Shown piece by piece: positions 42,701-46,584 of a DNA stretch of 46,584 bases. The stretch is from UBA3210 sp963623095. Its GTDB lineage: Bacteria > Bacillota_I > Bacilli_A > RFN20 > CAG-449. Location of the stretch: the NCBI GenBank assembly GCA_963623095.1, contig CAVFKD010000009.1, positions 1-46,584 of the forward strand, in the 5' to 3' direction. Every line of letters begins with the position of its first letter. Position 1 is the stretch's first letter. The notes beneath the pieces are model-generated. The model saw only the letters and a list, made by a program, of their open reading frames with translations. It did not search any database and was not told the origin of the DNA. Both the position numbers and the translations under genes were made by a program.

Positions 42701-42838
42701 ACATATGAAAAATATAAAATGTATTTATTAAAGAATCGTGGTTTATTGATTAAAGGTAGTAAAACTATAAATAGAAACAAAGATGATGAAGTCAGTTTCA
42801 CTATTGATGAAGTATCACTTTTAAAAGAAAAACTTTAG
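39764..42838 (+). CDS. dnaE: DNA polymerase III alpha subunit, DnaE type
   Basis: 1024 residues, shorter than B. subtilis DnaE (1115). The polymerase is intact: GPGRGSAVGSLVSYLL, catalytic Asp in PDIDIDVADYKRDD, QTIGAKQAIRDSGR, SGLHAAGILL, FLKMDVLGLRNL and ALFRPGPMEY. A tandem helix-hairpin-helix region and OB fold (IACFISQTRII) follow. The N-terminal PHP domain has lost metal ligands: LHVFSEYTF where LHxHSxYS is usual, and SDYNNVYAY where D-H is usual, so PHP proofreading is unlikely. There is no PolC-type exonuclease. AGGAGG lies six bases before the ATG. First of three genes dnaE - polA - mutM/coaE. Confidence 0.95.
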   Translation: MNYIPLHVFSEYTFLSSSLKLEDLFSIASINSYKAMGISDYNNVYAYPSLYHLFKKSSITPIFGMSLKLDYQDNDFYVVVYIKNENGYKNICKLVSKNNTKLSLDEFYNYSDGLILVLPCISNQIIKNKFNNEDKNLSSFIFEIQKHFSSFYLGIEIYSSNDVKTISKVRSFAQTHSYKTICFPRHQYYQKKDAKVIEILKCIKENTKFNGDIDEITGPYYFLSEKAVNNLYLEDEIKNTHLLKDEINFNFLEKRGSLYVYDVKGDKKEYIYNQCINKLNTLDIKDTSIYIERLKYELDVISKMGYLDYFLIVADYVNYAKNHSIPIGPGRGSAVGSLVSYLLNITEIDPLEYDLYFERFLNPERTSMPDIDIDVADYKRDDLIHYIENKYSKENTSLIVTFQTIGAKQAIRDSGRVLNYNVNDINIISNYISIQSRLNKNYTITLKEVYDSSKDLRDFLKEPYFKKLYDIACLIEGLPRQSGLHAAGILLNKEKLNQVIPVSYNENNEAVCQYEKDYLEEQGFLKMDVLGLRNLSIVEDCLYRIKKDNPSFTLNDIKDNDEETFSILNKGYTKGIFQLESSGMTNTLKQVNITSLDDIIATNALFRPGPMEYIKVYADRKNNHLKIDYVHPSLEKILKPTYGVIVYQEQIMQIVKIVANYTLGKADLFRRAISKKDETKLLSLKEDFISSSIKNNYSKEEALKIYDTIYKFASYGFNKSHSVAYSYLAYQMAYLKTHYPTYFYGALFDFTSIQDESFSKFSNELKHFNIFLKLPSINKSSLAYTLEDNHIIIPFTLIKGLPTRVSEDIVNERYQNGDYTSFVDLICRLQEYNVKEEHIISLINAGALDEFNYNRNTLRKNVPVIYQYAKGGISQMSLLSKEEALLLAPVIKVYPEEKEIKLQKELETLGLLLSGSFLSKYDLSEFEITPIEELLLNKRSSIACFISQTRIIKTKTGKEMAFITLYDDSSSIDAVMFNETYEKYKMYLLKNRGLLIKGSKTINRNKDDEVSFTIDEVSLLKEKL

Positions 42839-42848
42839 GAGTAAGTTT

Positions 42849-45452
42849 ATGAAATTATATGTAATTGATGGAAACTCATTATTATTTAGAGCCTATTTTG
42901 CCACAAGTTTTACAGGCAATATTATGCGTAGAAAAGATGGTTTTCCAACTAATGCAATATTTGGCTTTGCCAATTTAATGACAAAGATTGTCTCATCTTT
43001 AAAAGATGATGATTTAATATTTGTCTCTTTTGACCATGGCAAAAAGACTTTTAGAAGTGAACTTTTAGAATCATATAAAGCTCAAAGAAAGCCAATTGAA
43101 GAAGATTTAAAAGTCCAATTACCTTGTGCAAGAGAACTTTTAGATGCAATGGGTATTTATCATTATGAAGTAGAAGGTTATGAAGGAGACGATATTGCAG
43201 GAACAGTCGCTAAAATTGGTTCTTTAAAAGGAATTGAAACAATCGTATATACATCCGATAAAGACTATCTTCAATTAATCGATGAACATATCTCTATCCA
43301 TATGTTAAAAAAAGGATTAACTGATATTGAAATCATGAATCCTACTACTTTATATGAAAAAATGGGATTAACTCCTGATCAAATAAAAGATTATAAAGGT
43401 TTAATGGGTGATCCAAGTGATAATCTAAAAGGTATTCCAGGAGTTGGAGAAAAAACTGCATTAAAGCTTATCCAACAATATTCTTCTTTAGAAAATATTA
43501 TTGATGCAATGGCAAATGAAAAATCTAAACTCTCTCAAAAGATTATCGAAAATAAAGATTTAGGTATTTTATGCAAAAAAATGGCAACGATTGTAACTAA
43601 CATGGACTTACCATTTACTTTAGATGATTTACATTATTCTGGTTATGATTATAATGAACTATCCTCATTTTATACTAAATATGAATGCTTCTCTTTAAGC
43701 AAAAAATTAAAACCAAGCGATAAACAAAAAACAAATACTGAAGCTAAAGATTCAAAAATAGAAGTAGTTGATTTTGAAAAAATAGAAGTTAAACATTTCA
43801 AAGATATCCCTACTCCAAAAGTAATTATCATCGATCAAGAAAATGGTAATTACCACCATGCACCAATCAATGGTTTTTGTTTCAGTGTCGATCATAAAAC
43901 ATATTATCTAGATTACTCTAGTGCGATTAACGATAAAGATTTTATTGCCTATTTAAGTGATAAAAACAAAGAAAAGATAACTTATGATTATAAGAAATTA
44001 AAAGTAAGTTTAGGTAGAAAGAATATCAAAGTCGAAGGATTAAAATTTGATTTAGTTCTCGCATCTTATTTATTAAATTCTTCTTTAAATAATGACCCTA
44101 TGGCTATTTATGGTTTTTACAATATTAACATCTTATTAAATACCCATGAAATATCATTATTTGAAAATAATTCTACTTATTACAATATGGCTTATTACCT
44201 AGAAGTAATATATCAAGATGTATTAAACAAACTAAAAGAAAATGATTTATTATCTTTATATAACGATATTGAATTACCTCTTTGCAATATTTTATCTGAG
44301 ATGGAAATTGAAGGTTTCCCTGTTTCAAGAAAGGTATTAGAAGATATCAATAATAACTACAAAGTCAAATTAGAATCATTACAAAATCAAATCTATCTTG
44401 TAGTCGGTCATGAATTCAACATTGCTTCACCAAAACAACTTTCAGAAGTTTTATTCCATGAATTAAACTTACCTCATGGCAAAAAAGAATCTACATCAAT
44501 TGAAGTTTTAAACGAATTAAAAAATACTCATGAAGTTATTCCATTAATTATTGAATATCGTAAATACGCAAAAATCATTTCTACATATACTGAAGGATTA
44601 ATGTCATATATTAACGTTGATAATAAGATTCATACTCAATTTAATCAAGCTTTAACTACAACTGGAAGACTTTCTTCTTCCGAACCTAATTTACAAAATA
44701 TTTCCACCAAATCAGAAGAAGGAAAATTAGTTAAAAAAGCATTCTATTATGAAGATGATAGCTATTTATTATCTTTAGATTATTCACAAATTGAACTTAG
44801 AATTCTTGCATCTTTATCTTCATGTCCTTTATTAATTGATACATTCAATAATAATGAAGATATTCATTCTCGTACTGCGATGGATGTATTTAATGTTACA
44901 AAAGATGAACTCACTCCTTTATTAAGAAGAAAAGCAAAAGCGGTCAACTTTGGTATTATCTATGGTATATCCGATTGGGGACTTGCGGAACAAATAGAAT
45001 CATCTGTCAAAGAAGCAAAACAAATCATTGATACATTCTATGAAAAATATCCAGAAATTAAATCTTATTTTAATAAAGTAATACAAGATACAACAAATAA
45101 TGGTTATTCAACTACTTTATATGGTCGAAGAAGATATATTCCAGAAATCACTTCTGATAATTATAACACCCGTGAATTTGGTAAAAGAGCTGCGATGAAT
45201 GCTTCTATTCAAGGTACTGGCGCGGATATTATAAAAATCGCGATGATAAAAGTAGATGAATTTTTAAAGCAAAACAATTATAAAACTAAAATGGTCCTTC
45301 AAATCCATGATGAACTTATTTTTAAAGTTCCAAGTGAAGAAAAAGATATCATTGTTTCTAAGATTAAAGAAATTATGGAAAATTGTGTTTCATTAAAAGT
45401 AAAACTCACTTGTGAAGGAAGTATTGGAAAAACTTGGTATGAAACCAAGTAG
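42849..45452 (+). CDS. polA: DNA polymerase I
   Basis: 867 residues. The N-terminal 5' nuclease is intact (VIDGNSLLFRAYFA, YEGDDIAGTVA, TSDKDYLQL, GDPSDNLKGIPGVGEKTA). The central 3'-5' exonuclease fold is kept but lacks the DxE and other catalytic acids, as in B. subtilis PolA, so no proofreading. The polymerase domain is complete: TGRLSSSEPNLQNI, LLSLDYSQIELRILA, RRKAKAVNFGIIYGIS and VLQIHDELIFKV. The enzyme fills gaps and removes RNA primers. It starts 10 bases after dnaE with AGGAG, and its TAG stop is eight bases before mutM. Confidence 0.96.
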   Translation: MKLYVIDGNSLLFRAYFATSFTGNIMRRKDGFPTNAIFGFANLMTKIVSSLKDDDLIFVSFDHGKKTFRSELLESYKAQRKPIEEDLKVQLPCARELLDAMGIYHYEVEGYEGDDIAGTVAKIGSLKGIETIVYTSDKDYLQLIDEHISIHMLKKGLTDIEIMNPTTLYEKMGLTPDQIKDYKGLMGDPSDNLKGIPGVGEKTALKLIQQYSSLENIIDAMANEKSKLSQKIIENKDLGILCKKMATIVTNMDLPFTLDDLHYSGYDYNELSSFYTKYECFSLSKKLKPSDKQKTNTEAKDSKIEVVDFEKIEVKHFKDIPTPKVIIIDQENGNYHHAPINGFCFSVDHKTYYLDYSSAINDKDFIAYLSDKNKEKITYDYKKLKVSLGRKNIKVEGLKFDLVLASYLLNSSLNNDPMAIYGFYNINILLNTHEISLFENNSTYYNMAYYLEVIYQDVLNKLKENDLLSLYNDIELPLCNILSEMEIEGFPVSRKVLEDINNNYKVKLESLQNQIYLVVGHEFNIASPKQLSEVLFHELNLPHGKKESTSIEVLNELKNTHEVIPLIIEYRKYAKIISTYTEGLMSYINVDNKIHTQFNQALTTTGRLSSSEPNLQNISTKSEEGKLVKKAFYYEDDSYLLSLDYSQIELRILASLSSCPLLIDTFNNNEDIHSRTAMDVFNVTKDELTPLLRRKAKAVNFGIIYGISDWGLAEQIESSVKEAKQIIDTFYEKYPEIKSYFNKVIQDTTNNGYSTTLYGRRRYIPEITSDNYNTREFGKRAAMNASIQGTGADIIKIAMIKVDEFLKQNNYKTKMVLQIHDELIFKVPSEEKDIIVSKIKEIMENCVSLKVKLTCEGSIGKTWYETK

Positions 45453-45460
45453 GAGGATTT

Positions 45461-46584
45461 ATGCCTGAATTACCTGAAGTAGAAACAGTTAGAAAATCTC
45501 TAGAAAAACTCTATTTAAATAAAAAAATTACTAGCGTTGAAATTCTTTTACCAAGAATGATATTAAGTGATATAGAAGAATTTAAACAAAAAGTAACTAA
45601 TCAAACTTTTATTTCTTTTAATCGTATTGGCAAATATTTATTTTTAAATCTTAGCAACGGATATTCAATTATTTCTCATTTAAGAATGGAAGGTAAATAC
45701 GTAAGAAGAAATGAAAATGAAGTTATAACCACTCATACAAGAGTCGTATTTTATCTAAATGATAATACAAAGATGTGTTATGATGATTCTCGCAGTTTTG
45801 GAATAATGAAACTTACAAAAACTTGCGATATATTAAAAGAAAAAGAAATCGCAAAATTAGGACCTGAACCATTTCAAATTGAAGATGGAAAATATTTATA
45901 TGATATTTATCAAAAGAAAAATATTGAAATCAAAGAAGCATTATTAGATCAAGAAATAATGACTGGTTTAGGAAATATTTATGCCGATGAAGTATTATTT
46001 GATACTTATATAAATCCATTTAAAAAATGTAATAAATTAACACAAGAAGAATGTTCTTCCATTTTAGAATCAAGTAAAAAGATTTTAAATCACGCGATTG
46101 ATTTAGGTGGTTCCACCGTTTCAAGTTACCACCCAGAAAAAGGTGTTGATGGAAGATTTCAAAATGAATTAAATGTCTATGGAAAGAAAAATTTATCTTG
46201 TCCTCGTTGTTCAACCATTTTAAGAAAAGGTAGAATTGGAGGTCGCGGTACCACTTATTGTCCTAAATGCCAAAAAGTGGCTATCACTATTGGTGTTACT
46301 GGTAAAATAGCTTCTGGCAAATCTGAAGTATTAAAATATTTTAAATCTTTAGGATATCCAGTTTTTTCAAGTGATGAAGAAGTTATTAGATTATATAAAT
46401 TAAAAGAAACTAAAATCGCTTTAATAAATTTATTTGGTGAAGGTGTCTTAAACGATGATGGAACTATTTCAAAACCATTTATTAAAAATATAATTTCTGA
46501 AGATGAAAATAAAAAAATAGAATTAGAAAATATTATCCATCCAATGGTAAAAAAATCAATTATCAAATTTATCAATGAGCATCG
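45461..46584 (+). CDS. mutM: MutM (Fpg) DNA glycosylase fused in frame to dephospho-CoA kinase (CoaE); cut by window end
   Basis: One open frame with no stop through the window end, 374 codons visible. Residues 1-272 are a full MutM: MPELPEVETVR (catalytic P2 and E3), IGKYLFL, SHLRMEGKY, DDSRSFG, MTGLGNIYADEVLF, and a zinc finger CPRCSTILRKGR-GGRGTTYCPKCQ ending at C270. From residue 273 the sequence is CoaE: VAITIGVTGKIASGKS with P-loop G281-S288, YFKSLGYPVFSSDEEVI, LNDDGTISKP and ENIIHPMVKK. There is no linker, stop or second ribosome site between them. MutM excises 8-oxoguanine; CoaE makes CoA. polA, mutM and coaE are often neighbours in low-GC bacteria, so this is a fusion of adjacent genes. 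The CoaE C-terminus lies outside the window. AGGAGG precedes the ATG. Confidence 0.92.
   Translation, partial: MPELPEVETVRKSLEKLYLNKKITSVEILLPRMILSDIEEFKQKVTNQTFISFNRIGKYLFLNLSNGYSIISHLRMEGKYVRRNENEVITTHTRVVFYLNDNTKMCYDDSRSFGIMKLTKTCDILKEKEIAKLGPEPFQIEDGKYLYDIYQKKNIEIKEALLDQEIMTGLGNIYADEVLFDTYINPFKKCNKLTQEECSSILESSKKILNHAIDLGGSTVSSYHPEKGVDGRFQNELNVYGKKNLSCPRCSTILRKGRIGGRGTTYCPKCQKVAITIGVTGKIASGKSEVLKYFKSLGYPVFSSDEEVIRLYKLKETKIALINLFGEGVLNDDGTISKPFIKNIISEDENKKIELENIIHPMVKKSIIKFINEH

Noticed and set aside
46020..46575. Minus-strand open frames over the MutM-CoaE gene (46020-46214 and 46255-46575).
   Set aside because: Both lie opposite a continuous, strongly recognised coding frame and lack ribosome sites.

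Overview
The window is 46.6 kb of an AT-rich bacterial chromosome (G+C about 28% by eye) with dense, mostly co-directional genes. It looks like a low-GC Bacillota/Mollicutes-related lineage of the kind common in animal guts. The reasons are AddAB instead of RecBCD, LuxS with a YxjG-type methionine synthase, a CcpA-type cre site, strong AGGAGG ribosome sites, consensus TTGaca-17-TATAAT promoters and a PolA without proofreading residues. Trp is written TGG and every gene reads through in the standard code. Of 34 stop codons visible, 24 are TAA, 9 TAG and only 1 TGA. The lineage is an inference and no species is claimed. No rRNA, CRISPR array, prophage or insertion sequence was seen.

Layout. (a) 1-4.6 kb, plus strand: end of addB and all of addA (recombination), closed by a terminator. 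(b) 4.6-10.4 kb, minus strand: a TM2/zinc-ribbon protein; a ygbA-cydD-cydC operon behind a near-consensus promoter; an HD-type alarmone hydrolase with a membrane/helical-repeat partner. (c) 10.5-20.1 kb, minus strand: a surface/carbohydrate region. A lipoprotein and a large secreted family-9 pectate lyase form one operon, with a cre site over its promoter. An orphan solute-binding lipoprotein is paired with a two-TM sensor carrying GGDEF and EAL domains. (d) 20.2-23.9 kb, minus strand: glycosyltransferase - acyltransferase - luxS - yxjG operon, apparently with a leaderless start. (e) 24.0-26.3 kb: BcrAB-like exporter with a divergent TetR-family regulator and repeated operator half-sites. (f) 26.4-32.3 kb, minus strand: tRNA-Thr, rimO, a Nudix hydrolase, mnmA and dtd (translation quality), then a sirtuin and pdp. 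(g) 32.4-39.2 kb, minus strand: a GT8 glycosyltransferase and a polyamine (pot) operon led by an XRE-cupin regulator. (h) 39.4-46.6 kb: rpsU (minus), then dnaE - polA - mutM/coaE (plus), running off the window.

The most unusual items are: MutM and CoaE encoded as one uninterrupted reading frame; a PotD-like binding protein with two inserted CBM5/12-like repeats and a C-terminal membrane anchor; a PotA with two TOBE units; a pair of near-identical 38-bp sites flanking the pot operon promoter; the binding protein/c-di-GMP enzyme pair next to a catabolite-controlled pectin operon; and YgbA encoded with CydDC but no cytochrome bd genes nearby. All functions are read from sequence motifs without database searches.
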